Below, piece after piece: positions 19,453 to 26,638 of a stretch of DNA of 64,000 nucleotides (position 1 is the first letter of the stretch; every line of letters begins with the position of its first letter). The notes beneath the pieces are model-generated. The model worked only from the letters and a program-made list of their open reading frames with translations. It ran no database searches and was not told the DNA's origin. Source of the DNA: Terriglobia bacterium (GTDB lineage Bacteria; Acidobacteriota; Terriglobia; JAIQFV01); contig JAIQFV010000015.1 in assembly GCA_020073085.1 (NCBI GenBank), forward strand, positions 52,769-116,768. Reading direction: 5' to 3'. Position numbers and translations under genes: made by a program.

Positions 19453-19663
19453 AACAGCACCCCGATTTATCGGGGTGGAACGACCCTCGATAAATCAGCT
19501 GGAACCGTTTCAACGGTTTAGCGAGATTGGGCAAGCTGAATCGGGAGAAGAGCGGCAGCCACGCCCTTTCAGGGTCGGAGGTGGCAAGGAGAGGAAACCG
19601 ATGAATCGGTTGAAGAAATGGAAGGGGTGAACAGTCGACACCCCGATGAATCGGGGTGCTGTT
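19453..19663. repeat. Concentric palindrome array with inverted ends (MITE-like)
   Basis: The ends (19453-19478 and 19639-19663) are inverted copies of about 25 bp with one or two mismatches (AACAGCACCCCGAT ... ATCGGGGTGCTGTT). Inside are further palindromes in mirrored order: AACCGTT/AACGGTT at 19503-19518, CCCT/AGGG at 19564-19574 and AACCGAT/ATCGGTT at 19596-19611. No convincing ORF is present. A relative with seven hairpins lies at 62760-62992 and shares the ACCCCGAT-NN-ATCGGGGT unit. Confidence 0.7.
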
Positions 19664-19718
19664 ATGACTCCATTGGGCTGTAACGTTGGAAGCTTCTTGA
19701 AGGAGCTTGAGAATACTA

Positions 19719-19748
19719 TTGACAAGAGGCGGAAGCGCTTCGGATAGA
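19719..19748 (+). promoter_or_regulatory. Candidate promoter for doxX-chrA
   Basis: TTGACA (19719-19724) and GATAGA (19743-19748) are separated by 18 bp, about 130 bp upstream of the DoxX gene. The -35 is a perfect match and the -10 is weak. Confidence 0.35.
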
Positions 19749-19877
19749 GTACCCTGCCACTGAAATCAAACATTAAGAACCGTGACAGACAATTCCGGCA
19801 ATTGGATCCAGTTTTTTCAAAAAATGAAATAAGATGGGAGCCCTGCAGTTTGACTGGAGCCAAGGAGGTCTTCGAAG

Positions 19878-20324
19878 ATGATCGGAGAGAAGATGTTGCC
19901 AAGCGGAACTCCGGCGGCGACATGGATCGTCCGCCTGCTGGTGGGGGGCGTTTTCTTTCTTGAGGGAGTGAAGAAGTTTTTCTTTGCGGACCAGTGGGGC
20001 GCCGGCCGCTTCGCACGGATCGGAATTCCGGCCCCCCACATCATGGGCCCCTTCGTGGGTGTCATTGAGATCGTATGCGGTTTGTTCTTGCTGGTGGGAC
20101 TGTTGACCCGGCTGGCGTCCATTCCTCTCATCCTTGACATCTCCGTGGCCATCGCGTCGACCAAGGTCCCCATCTTCCTCAAGAGTGGTTTTTGGCCGAT
20201 GGAAGCCGAAGCGCGAACCGACTACTCGATGCTGCTGGGTTCCATCTTTCTCTTAATCGTGGGTGCAGGCGCCTGGTCCCTCGATGCGTGGCTGGCCTCA
20301 AGGCGAGAACGCGGGAAAGGCTGA
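19878..20324 (+). CDS. DoxX family membrane protein
   Basis: This 148-residue protein has four membrane helices and the DoxX pattern: WIVRLLVGGVFFLEGVKKFF at the N terminus, then RFARIGIPAP, and a GPFVGVIEIVCGLFLLVGLL helix. DoxX-like proteins are linked to redox or thiol stress membrane complexes, but roles vary. An AAGGAGGTC site precedes the ATG. A chromate-transporter gene begins 7 bp after its stop, so the two are likely one operon, perhaps for oxidative or oxyanion stress (inference). Confidence 0.88.
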   Translation: MIGEKMLPSGTPAATWIVRLLVGGVFFLEGVKKFFFADQWGAGRFARIGIPAPHIMGPFVGVIEIVCGLFLLVGLLTRLASIPLILDISVAIASTKVPIFLKSGFWPMEAEARTDYSMLLGSIFLLIVGAGAWSLDAWLASRRERGKG

Positions 20325-20331
20325 TACGGCC

Positions 20332-21543
20332 GTGCCCGAACTGTCGCATTCACATTCTGCTCGAGAAACCGCGCCCCTGCGTGAGCTCGCTGCATTCTTC
20401 CTGCGGCTGGGCACGACCGCCTTTGGAGGCCCTGCGGCTCATGTGGCCCTGATGGAAGACGAGTTGGTGCGGCGGCGCGCGTGGCTTTCCCGTGACAAAT
20501 TTTTGGACCTGCTGGGCGCGAGCAATCTCATCCCGGGACCAAGTTCCAGCGAATTGGCGATTCACATCGGTTACCAGCAGGCGGGGTGGCGGGGACTCCT
20601 GGTCGCAGGCAGTTGCTTCATTCTCCCCGCTGCCGCGATGGTTGCGGCCCTCGCCTGGGCCTACGTCCATTTCGGTAGGCTGCCCGCCATGGCGGCGCTG
20701 CTTTACGGGGTCAAGCCCGTGGTCATTGCGGTCATCCTCCAAGCCTTGTGGGGGCTGGGACGGACCGCCATGAAAACCAAGCTTCTTGTCGTGATCGGCC
20801 TTTTCTCTGTCGCGCTGAGTCTTTATGGAATGCACCCCCTTTTGCTGCTCCTGATGGCAGGCTCTGCGATGGTGCTGGTTCACTGGTTGAAGCGCATGCT
20901 TAAGGAAGGTAGTTTGTGTTCTCTTGCGCCTCTTGCGGCGATACAAAGTCTTGCTCGGACTTTTTCCCCCATCGCAAAAGGGGTGGCGGGGACGGTTGCC
21001 AAGATGGTCCCGTTTGGTCTCGGAGCACTGTTTCTCGTCTTCCTGAAGATGGGAGCGGTGGTCTTCGGGAGCGGTTATGTGCTGCTGGCATTCCTCCGCG
21101 CCGACTTCGTGACACAACGCGGGTGGCTCACGGACCACCAACTTGTCGACGCCATCGCCATTGGCCAGGTGACTCCGGGACCTGTTTTTACCACGGCTAC
21201 GTTTATCGGCTATGTGCTCGGCGGCCTGAGAGGAGCCGTCGTGGCGACCGTCGGAATCTTCCTGCCGGCCTTCCTGCTGGTGGCCGTGAGCGGACCGCTT
21301 GTGCCGCGTCTGCGCCAGTCTCAGCTCGCGGGAGCATTCCTTGATGGTGTCAATGTCGCGTCACTCGCACTGATGGCGGCGGTTACATGGCAACTGGGGA
21401 GAGCGTCCCTCGTCGATCTCGACACGGTGCTGCTGGCCGTGGCGTCTTTGCTCGCGCTCCTGCGTTTCCGGTTGAACTCCGCGTGGCTGGTGCTCATGGG
21501 GGGATTTGTTGGAATACTCCTCCACCTTGTGCGGGGTCACTAG
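20332..21543 (+). CDS. chrA: Chromate transporter family protein (ChrA, two-domain form)
   Basis: This ~403-residue membrane protein has two homologous CHR domains. The first begins with FFLRLGTTAFGGPAAHVALM and GASNLIPGPSSSELAIHIGY; the second has FLKMGAVVFGSGYVLLAFL and AIAIGQVTPGPVFTTATFIG. Both halves keep the G-G-P and PGP motifs. The family effluxes chromate, probably with sulfate-like recognition. I chose GTG 20332, 7 bp after doxX, instead of a start inside doxX. The gene is complete in length and motifs. Confidence 0.87.
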   Translation: MPELSHSHSARETAPLRELAAFFLRLGTTAFGGPAAHVALMEDELVRRRAWLSRDKFLDLLGASNLIPGPSSSELAIHIGYQQAGWRGLLVAGSCFILPAAAMVAALAWAYVHFGRLPAMAALLYGVKPVVIAVILQALWGLGRTAMKTKLLVVIGLFSVALSLYGMHPLLLLLMAGSAMVLVHWLKRMLKEGSLCSLAPLAAIQSLARTFSPIAKGVAGTVAKMVPFGLGALFLVFLKMGAVVFGSGYVLLAFLRADFVTQRGWLTDHQLVDAIAIGQVTPGPVFTTATFIGYVLGGLRGAVVATVGIFLPAFLLVAVSGPLVPRLRQSQLAGAFLDGVNVASLALMAAVTWQLGRASLVDLDTVLLAVASLLALLRFRLNSAWLVLMGGFVGILLHLVRGH

Positions 21544-21634
21544 GGATGATGATCTAATAGCGTGGATCGTGCAGGCTAGTTCTTGGGCTGATATTTGTGG
21601 AGAAGAGACCAAGAACCTCGTGGGTCAACAATGG

Positions 21635-21733
21635 TCAATGGGGTTCGGAGAGGACATGCCTGAAAACGTCAGAACACAAGCCACGGGTTGCGTACGCACT
21701 CACCAGGACGTTGGTATCCAGGAATACCCTCAC
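21635..21733 (-). pseudogene. Truncated PIN-domain toxin remnant
   Basis: A GTG overlaps the antitoxin stop by 4 bp (GTGA). It opens a frame encoding V-R-V-F-L-D-T-N-V-L-V-S-A-Y, the start of a PIN-domain nuclease with its first catalytic Asp. It stops after 32 residues (SEPH, stop), where a full PIN toxin needs ~130. The remaining ~90 bp before the chrA stop contains no continuation that I can find, so the toxin is dead. Confidence 0.65.
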
Positions 21734-21948
21734 GACACTTTTCGCGAAATGTCCTCTTCCGTTAGATAGCCCCGGGCCTCGGCGAAGGGTAAGATCTTCC
21801 GACGCAGGTGTCCAAAACGGAGCAGGGACAGCTGCCGCCGAATGGCATCACGAACCAAGTCACTTCGGTTCCTTCCGGTCTCCTTGCAGACTCGGTCGAG
21901 CAGTTGTTCAAGATCCTCATCGAGGCGGATGGTAATAGCAGGTCTCAT
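21730..21948 (-). CDS. Ribbon-helix-helix antitoxin-like regulator
   Basis: This 72-residue protein starts at ATG 21948. RPAITIRLDEDLEQLLDRVC is a standard RHH beta strand and helix, followed by ETGRNRSDLVRDAIRRQL. The C-terminal ~25 residues would bind a toxin. The overlapping partner is a truncated PIN-domain gene, so this is probably an orphaned antitoxin that may still repress its own promoter (dyad at 21952-21962). A longer in-frame start exists upstream but would include non-conserved residues. Confidence 0.8.
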   Translation of the reverse strand: MRPAITIRLDEDLEQLLDRVCKETGRNRSDLVRDAIRRQLSLLRFGHLRRKILPFAEARGYLTEEDISRKVS

Positions 21949-21951
21949 GCC

Positions 21952-21962
21952 ATACAATGTAT
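21952..21962. promoter_or_regulatory. Candidate RHH operator
   Basis: The palindrome ATACA-A-TGTAT lies directly upstream of the antitoxin start codon. Short dyads here are normal autoregulation sites for RHH antitoxins. The assignment is inferred from position. Confidence 0.35.
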
Positions 21963-22096
21963 TACACGCCGTGAGGATAGACAAGTTTCTTCATGGAAAT
22001 GCGGTAGCAATCCCGTGCTAGCACCCGATCCCCCCAAAAGATTGTGGGCGGGTGACGCACCGCTGCCACACCGCCGAGCAAAAGACAGGAAATGGG

Positions 22097-22390
22097 ATGG
22101 CTCTTCAATTCGAATGGGACTCCAAGAAGGCGGAATTGAACAGCAGAAAACATGGTGTGTCATTCGAAGAGGCGATGACATCATTCGGCGATTCCCTCTC
22201 GTTAACGATTCCGGATCCCATGCACTCGCATGGAGAGAAACGGTGGGTGCTCGCCGGGTTATCTAAGCGAGGTCGGTTGCTCGTTGTTGTCCACGTCGAG
22301 CGTGGCGACAGGGTTCGAATCATCAGCGCACGCCAGGCAACGCCCAAAGAAAAGAAAGCGTATGAAGGCGGAACATATGAAAAAAGGTAA
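22097..22390 (+). CDS. brnT: BrnT family toxin
   Basis: This 97-residue protein has the BrnT signature: FEWDSKKAELNSRKHGVSFEEA at the N terminus, then a conserved aromatic/charged core and RIISARQATPKEKKAYEGG at the C terminus. BrnT is a RelE-fold ribonuclease toxin neutralised by BrnA. A GACAGGA site lies 6 nt before ATG 22097, the start used here. The next gene begins inside its 3' end, in the toxin-then-antitoxin order typical of BrnTA. Confidence 0.88.
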   Translation: MALQFEWDSKKAELNSRKHGVSFEEAMTSFGDSLSLTIPDPMHSHGEKRWVLAGLSKRGRLLVVVHVERGDRVRIISARQATPKEKKAYEGGTYEKR

Positions 22391-22607
22391 ACGCACCTCT
22401 CGAGTGACCGAGATGCGCGCAGAATACGACTTCTCGGGTGGTGAACGCGGAAAATATTCGAAGCGATATGAGGAAGGGACTAACATCATCATTCTCGATC
22501 CCGATGTCGCGGAACTATTTCCTGATTCAAAGGCCGTGAATGAGGCTCTCCGAGCCTTGAGCAGGATCGCCGCTCGTCAAAGGCATAAGGCTCCCAGAAG
22601 AGGGTGA
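22377..22607 (+). CDS. BrnA-like antitoxin
   Basis: The product has about 76 residues from ATG 22377 (an ATG at 22362 is also in frame). The N-terminal part (EYDFSGGERGKYSKRYEEGTNIIILDPDVAELFPDS) is the form seen in antitoxins encoded after BrnT-like toxins. The C-terminal part (KAVNEALRALSRIA) would be the RHH DNA-binding end. Overlap with the toxin stop implies coupled translation. It should bind BrnT and repress the operon. Confidence 0.8.
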   Translation: MKKGKRTSRVTEMRAEYDFSGGERGKYSKRYEEGTNIIILDPDVAELFPDSKAVNEALRALSRIAARQRHKAPRRG

Positions 22608-22735
22608 TGCCTGCAGATGTGCTCTACCAAGGCATGCAGCTTCATTCAAGAGAGGGGTCGCATGTGCGCTTATGACGCCAGATCGGTGCTGCGTCCGCAT
22701 CAGGATCGGGAAGCCCTCCCAATGGGGTGTCGAGT

Positions 22736-23431
22736 ATGAAGACCGTTGGCATTATTGGCGGTATTGCTCCGGGATCCACCATCGAATATTACCGTTTGAT
22801 CATCGCCTCTTACCGCGACCGGAGACGTGATGGGAGTTATCCTCCGATTTTAATCAACAGCATCGACATGAAGAGGATGCTGGATTTGATCAAGTCCGAT
22901 AATTTGCCGGGAGTCACTGAGTATCTGCTGGGTGAACTGAAGAAGCTGGCACAGGCTGGGGCGGATCTGGGTTTGCTGGCTTCCAATACCCCACACATCG
23001 TCTTTGAGGAGCTTCAACGGCAATCCCCCATCCCTTTAGTCAGTATTGTGGAGGCCACCTGCGACGCCGCCCGCGCCCGGGGGATCCGGAAAGCCGGCCT
23101 GTTCGGTACGCGATTCACCATGCAAGGTCGATTCTACAGCGATGTTCTCTCCAGGGAGGGGATCACACTTGTCGTACCCGACGTGGAGGAGCAGGATTAT
23201 ATTCACGAAAAATACATGAACGAATTGGTTCTTGGCGTCTTCCGGGATCACACTCGGGAACGCTTGCTCAAGATCGTGGACCGGTTGAAGGAGCAGGAAG
23301 GCATTCAAGGCTTGATTCTGGGCGGAACGGAGTTGCCATTGATCCTGCGCGATATGACATACAATGCAATCCCTTTCCTGGATACCACTAAAATTCATGT
23401 GGATCGTGTTGTGGCCTTGATGCTGTCGTAG
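22736..23431 (+). CDS. Aspartate/glutamate racemase-family protein lacking both catalytic cysteines
   Basis: This 231-residue protein is a clear member of the Asp/Glu racemase fold (MKTVGIIGGIAPGSTIEYY at the N terminus, IVEATCDAARARGIRKAGLFGT in the middle). Active racemases use two cysteines, in CNTxH and GCTE motifs. Here these are S83-N-T-P-H and G-G197-T-E, so both thiols are missing while the surrounding motif residues stay. A normal two-base cysteine mechanism is therefore unlikely. It may be an isomerase or hydrolase using other residues, or a binding protein. ATG 22736 is preferred to GTG 22727. The neighbours give no pathway. Confidence 0.82.
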   Translation: MKTVGIIGGIAPGSTIEYYRLIIASYRDRRRDGSYPPILINSIDMKRMLDLIKSDNLPGVTEYLLGELKKLAQAGADLGLLASNTPHIVFEELQRQSPIPLVSIVEATCDAARARGIRKAGLFGTRFTMQGRFYSDVLSREGITLVVPDVEEQDYIHEKYMNELVLGVFRDHTRERLLKIVDRLKEQEGIQGLILGGTELPLILRDMTYNAIPFLDTTKIHVDRVVALMLS

Positions 23432-23556
23432 GGGGTCACCTCGCCTGCGCGTCGCTCCGAGAGGTCGGGATGCCTCGGCGCCTGTTCCGCCGCTGAACAT
23501 TCACCTCAGCTGAGAGCCGTAGAAGGATCGGGATAAAGAGAGGAGAACGTGGGGAC

Positions 23557-23952
23557 ATGAACGCTGAAGCGGAATCACTTGCAGCAGAGGATCGGTTCTT
23601 CGACGCCCTGCTCGAAGGCGACACGGAAGTCCTGGACCAGGTCTTGGCCGACGATTTCATCCTCATCGATGTCATGACCGGATCGGAGATTCCCAAGCCA
23701 TCACTGCTCGCCGTCATTGGAGCAGGACAGCTCAGGTTCGACATTATCGAGCGTGCCGGGCATCTTGTGCGCATCTATCAGACGACCGCCGTGATCACAG
23801 GCCGAACGCGAATAAAGGGAAGGTTTGCGAACGCTTCCTTTGCCACGAGCAGCCGGTACACCCACGTTTATGTGGAGCAGCCAGGTGGATGGCGCCTCGT
23901 CGCGGCCCAGGGAACGCCGATCGCAGCGGGGCCTGAACTCCCCACGGCCTGA
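23557..23952 (+). CDS. NTF2-like (SnoaL/DUF4440-type) protein
   Basis: This 131-residue protein has the alpha+beta cone pattern: a leading helix with AEDRFFDALLEGDTEVLDQVLADDFILID, then strands ending in YTHVYVEQPGGWRLVAAQGTP. There is no signal peptide. Such proteins are small hydrolases, isomerases or binding domains, and no catalytic role can be read. A GGGGAC site precedes the ATG. It stands alone, with repeat-rich DNA downstream. Confidence 0.75.
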   Translation: MNAEAESLAAEDRFFDALLEGDTEVLDQVLADDFILIDVMTGSEIPKPSLLAVIGAGQLRFDIIERAGHLVRIYQTTAVITGRTRIKGRFANASFATSSRYTHVYVEQPGGWRLVAAQGTPIAAGPELPTA

Positions 23953-24171
23953 AGCCCCGCTGTAACTGCCCCCGGTTCGTTCATCGCAGACCTTGAAATC
24001 ATTTATGGCTTTTCAACAGAATCTGTGGCGGCCACGGGAAAGAAAAATCTATCATTAGGAAGCCAGGAACACAGGAAGTAAGAAGCCTTCACCCTGAACA
24101 GATTGTGATTGTCCCGCCAGGCGGCTAGCCCTACCGGAAACCCTGCTCTGGGCCCGAAGGGCCCTCAGCGT

Positions 24172-24217
24172 GTAGCCCCGCCTGACGCTCCGCGTTCTGT
24201 GCGGAGCGAGGGTGGGG
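24172..24217 (+). repeat. GTAG-headed long hairpin
   Basis: GTAG (24172-24175) is followed by CCCCGCC...GGTGGGG with an inner perfect CGCTCCGC/GCGGAGCG stem. A second copy of the same design starts at 24266. The form resembles an enlarged REP. Confidence 0.6.
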
Positions 24218-24244
24218 ACAGCATGAGAAAATGACATGGCCTCA

Positions 24245-24720
24245 GGCCCGTCGGGCCGAAAGACTGTAGCCCCGTCTGAGCCTCGCGCTTTTTCCTTTTG
24301 CGGGGCGAGGGCGGGGTACCGGTTCCCCAATGATGTCCGAGCCCCGCTTGCGGGGCGAAAGAATCTGTTGAGTGGATCTTCGGACAACCCTACAATAATT
24401 TCCTGCCACGTTCCTCTCCGCAATGCTTTCTCTCCGCTCCCCGTTACCCTTCTCGTTTCTCAAGTTAGTGGAGCCCAACTCCACCGGCCAGATTCACGAA
24501 GCGATATCGGGACACTGGAGGTTTTCTTGACAGCGGGGGCGCCCTCGGAGGATCTCTTTTCCGCAAGAGAGGAAGAACTCTTTCCGAGTGCAAGACATCA
24601 AATAGGACAGCCGGTATACTTGGATCTGAAAACACCGTTTCGCCCCACAAAAAGAAGAAGCGCGGGGCTCAGACAGGGCTATGCGCCGCGGCGCAACAGC
24701 CCTTCGGGCCTAAAGCGACT
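24245..24720 (+). repeat. Dispersed hairpin-rich repeat, copy R1
   Basis: About 475 bp recur in inverted orientation at 26062-26604. It starts with a GTAG-headed hairpin (24266-24316) and includes a hairpin formed by GCCCCGCTTGCGGGGC. It ends with GCCCTTCGGGCCTAAAG, a module also seen at 63437. The two copies differ by scattered substitutions and small indels, so they are not recent duplicates. With the upstream hairpin, this explains the gene-free stretch 23953-24732. No gene with normal translation signals is evident. Confidence 0.75.
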
Positions 24721-24732
24721 GCCTCCTCGAAT

Positions 24733-25269
24733 CTACTGAACCTTCAAGGAATCCCCCGTCTGGTGTTCGGTAATCTGATATTTCAGAAATTCATGAACAG
24801 CGGCAAGGCCCTCGGGGTTTGCAGTTGAGATTCGCACGCGCCCACCATTTTTTATCTCTTCATACTTATAGTCGATCTCAGTCTTCAACCGCTTCAACGT
24901 CTCAACGCCGGATGGCGCCTGGGCATGGACCGCAAAAGGAATTGAGAAATCCCCTTCTCTAAACATCTTGGCGATGTGGGTCAAATGCATCCGGATCTGA
25001 TCGCGGCTCGCGGTATCTTGGGGGTCCTTGGCTTCCACCTGAATAACACCACCACCGGCCAGCAAGGTGAAATGATGGATGGTCTTCGCCTGATCAAAAC
25101 CCATGGCGTGGTTGCCGCGCGCGTTCATCTCTTCCATGTGTTTTTGGTGCATCGAACTATTCTCCATGCCCGGCTTCGACTCCTCCGGCTTTTGCGCCCA
25201 AACCTGAACGACAGCCACGAGGGCCATCGCAATCACCCAGATCAAGAAGCTATGTGGTTTGCGGATCAT
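24733..25269 (-). CDS. Small exported protein, Met/His-rich N terminus
   Basis: This 178-residue protein has a Sec signal peptide (core ~9-25, VWAQ cleavage region). A Met/His-rich segment follows (ENSSMHQKHMEEMNARGNH), then a compact domain with TIHHFTLLAGGGVIQVEAKD and a conserved-looking IRMHLTHIAKMFREGDFSIP. I do not know its function. The Met/His run could bind copper or another soft metal (inference). The gene lies 1 bp after a MerR-type regulator and is read from the same promoter, which supports metal or stress response. Confidence 0.6.
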   Translation of the reverse strand: MIRKPHSFLIWVIAMALVAVVQVWAQKPEESKPGMENSSMHQKHMEEMNARGNHAMGFDQAKTIHHFTLLAGGGVIQVEAKDPQDTASRDQIRMHLTHIAKMFREGDFSIPFAVHAQAPSGVETLKRLKTEIDYKYEEIKNGGRVRISTANPEGLAAVHEFLKYQITEHQTGDSLKVQ

Positions 25270-25270
25270 C

Positions 25271-25774
25271 TTATTGTTTTCTCCTTTTGGAATTCTGCAA
25301 CATTAAGAAGGTTGAACGGGACGCGCCGAGCGGCCGGATTTTTTTCTTCGCCGTTAGAGTCTCCAGAAGGTAGGCGCGCCTGGTGGGTGTCTTGGCCAGC
25401 CGCCGGTCCCAATCCTTTAAGAGAGTGCGAAACTCACGGCGCAGTATTCGCATCTCCCGAAACCGCTGCTCGATTTCGGAGAGTTTCCTCGCGGCCAGGT
25501 CCCGGGCCTGCCGACACGGCGCACCTCCCCGATCCCGGACATTCAGGATTCGGGCCAACTCATCGAGAGTAAATCCAAGGGCCAGGGCACGCCGAACGAG
25601 GCGCACGCGTTCCAACACCGATGCCGGAAATCGGCGATACCTGTTAGGGAGGCGAATGGGTTTAGCCAACACACCCTTTCGCTCATAATGCCGCAAGATG
25701 TCGGGACTCACCCCAACGGCTCTCGCCAGTTCACCAATGCTGAAGAACCCGGTCCGAGTCGACGGTCCTGTCAT
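25271..25774 (-). CDS. MerR-family transcriptional regulator
   Basis: This 167-residue protein has an N-terminal winged helix (FFSIGELARAVGVSPDILRHYERKGV), the coupling helices (LALGFTLDELARILNVRDRG) and a long dimer helix carrying one Cys (GAPCRQARDLAARKLSEIEQ) where metal-sensing MerR proteins have a ligand. Only one such Cys is present, so the effector is uncertain. The start codon lies 6 nt after the -10 box of a MerR-type promoter (25781-25812), so the mRNA may be leaderless and the gene autoregulated. The downstream exported protein is the only other operon member. Confidence 0.87.
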   Translation of the reverse strand: MTGPSTRTGFFSIGELARAVGVSPDILRHYERKGVLAKPIRLPNRYRRFPASVLERVRLVRRALALGFTLDELARILNVRDRGGAPCRQARDLAARKLSEIEQRFREMRILRREFRTLLKDWDRRLAKTPTRRAYLLETLTAKKKIRPLGASRSTFLMLQNSKRRKQ

Positions 25775-25780
25775 GCCCGC

Positions 25781-25812
25781 ATTATAAAGGTTGGAATCGA
25801 TTCCAGGGTCAA
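25781..25812 (-). promoter_or_regulatory. MerR-type promoter with 20-bp spacer and operator dyad
   Basis: On the minus strand: TTGACC (25812-25807), a 20-bp spacer holding the perfect palindrome GGAATCGATTCC, then TATAAT (25786-25781). Over-long spacers with a central dyad are the defining trait of promoters activated by MerR proteins through DNA untwisting. The -10 ends 6 nt before the regulator's ATG. Confidence 0.75.
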
Positions 25813-25861
25813 TTGATTTTTTGCAAGGCAGGTTCCGGGCTCAGTCAAGAAAAAATAGGCC

Positions 25862-26604
25862 TGAATTCCGAAGTGAAGGGGGTCAATCAAGCGTTAGGCT
25901 CTTCCATTGAATTCGATTGGGATGGACTGAAGAAACGATGGAATTGTTCCGCCCTTGAAGGGACCGGAGAAAGAGGGAGAGACGTCTGACTCTGTTCTGC
26001 CAGTTTATGCTATTCGAGCAAGGCGGCCGATGCTCTAGGCCCGGATGGCTCTTGCGCTCCGGCGCTTAGCCCCGCGCCAGAGATCCCCTTTAGGCCCGGA
26101 GGGCTCTCAGACTGTGGCCCCGCCTGAGCCCCGCGCTTCATTTTTTTGCGGGGCGAGGGCGGGGTATTCATGAGAGAAATCGTGAGAGCCCCCTTGCATG
26201 GCGAAACAATGTCCTCATGTCCAAGTGTGCTTGGCGTCCTATTCGAGGCCTTGCACTCGGAAAGAATTCGTCAACTTTTGCGGAAACGAGACCATCCGAG
26301 GGCGCTTCGACTGCCAGGAAAACTTCGAGTGTCCCGATGTCGCTTCGTGAATCCAACCGGTGGAGTTGGGCTCCTCTCATTTGTGAAGCGAGAAGGGCAA
26401 CGGGAAGTGGAGAGAAAGCATTGCGGAGTGGAACATGCCTGGGAGTTATTGCGTGGTTGTCCGAAGATTCATTCGGCATATTCTTTCGCCCCCCAAGCGG
26501 GGCTCGGATGTCATTGGGGAGAACGGTACCCCACCCTCGCTCCGCCCGGCACAGAACGCGGGACGGAGCTTCTGGTGGGGCTACAATCTGACGTCCCTCC
26601 GGGC
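25862..26604 (-). repeat. Dispersed hairpin-rich repeat, copy R2 (inverted relative to R1)
   Basis: Read on the minus strand, 26604-26062 matches R1, including the GTAG-headed hairpin (CTAC at 26581-26584, stem 26529-26580). The rest (26062-25862) matches the segment at 63418-63620. A further long hairpin lies at 26118-26164. R1 and R2 therefore form an inverted pair around the MerR operon. No transposase is encoded, so mobilisation would be in trans. Confidence 0.75.
26198..26350 (+). other. Possible cysteine-rich 50-residue mini-ORF inside repeat R2
   Basis: The frame begins with ATG, encodes six cysteines (C5, C11, C19, C28, C39, C45) and ends in CPDVAS-stop. The matching segment of R1 (minus strand 24643-24494) aligns without gaps, keeps four of the six cysteines and the same stop, but has no start codon. 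No ribosome-binding site is visible, and the opposite strand is also open in both copies. This could be a mini-protein or chance. Confidence 0.22.
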
Positions 26605-26638
26605 CTATTCAGACTTCATTTCACTAGGGCTTGTGGGT

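Noticed and set aside
22305..22335. GGTTCGAATC-like T-loop suggesting a tRNA
   Set aside because: It lies inside the brnT coding sequence and no cloverleaf arms or CCA end can be built around it.
24236..24739. 167-codon plus-strand frame through repeat R1
   Set aside because: R2 conserves parts of it, but small indels between the copies shift the frame outside the central block and there is no start site.
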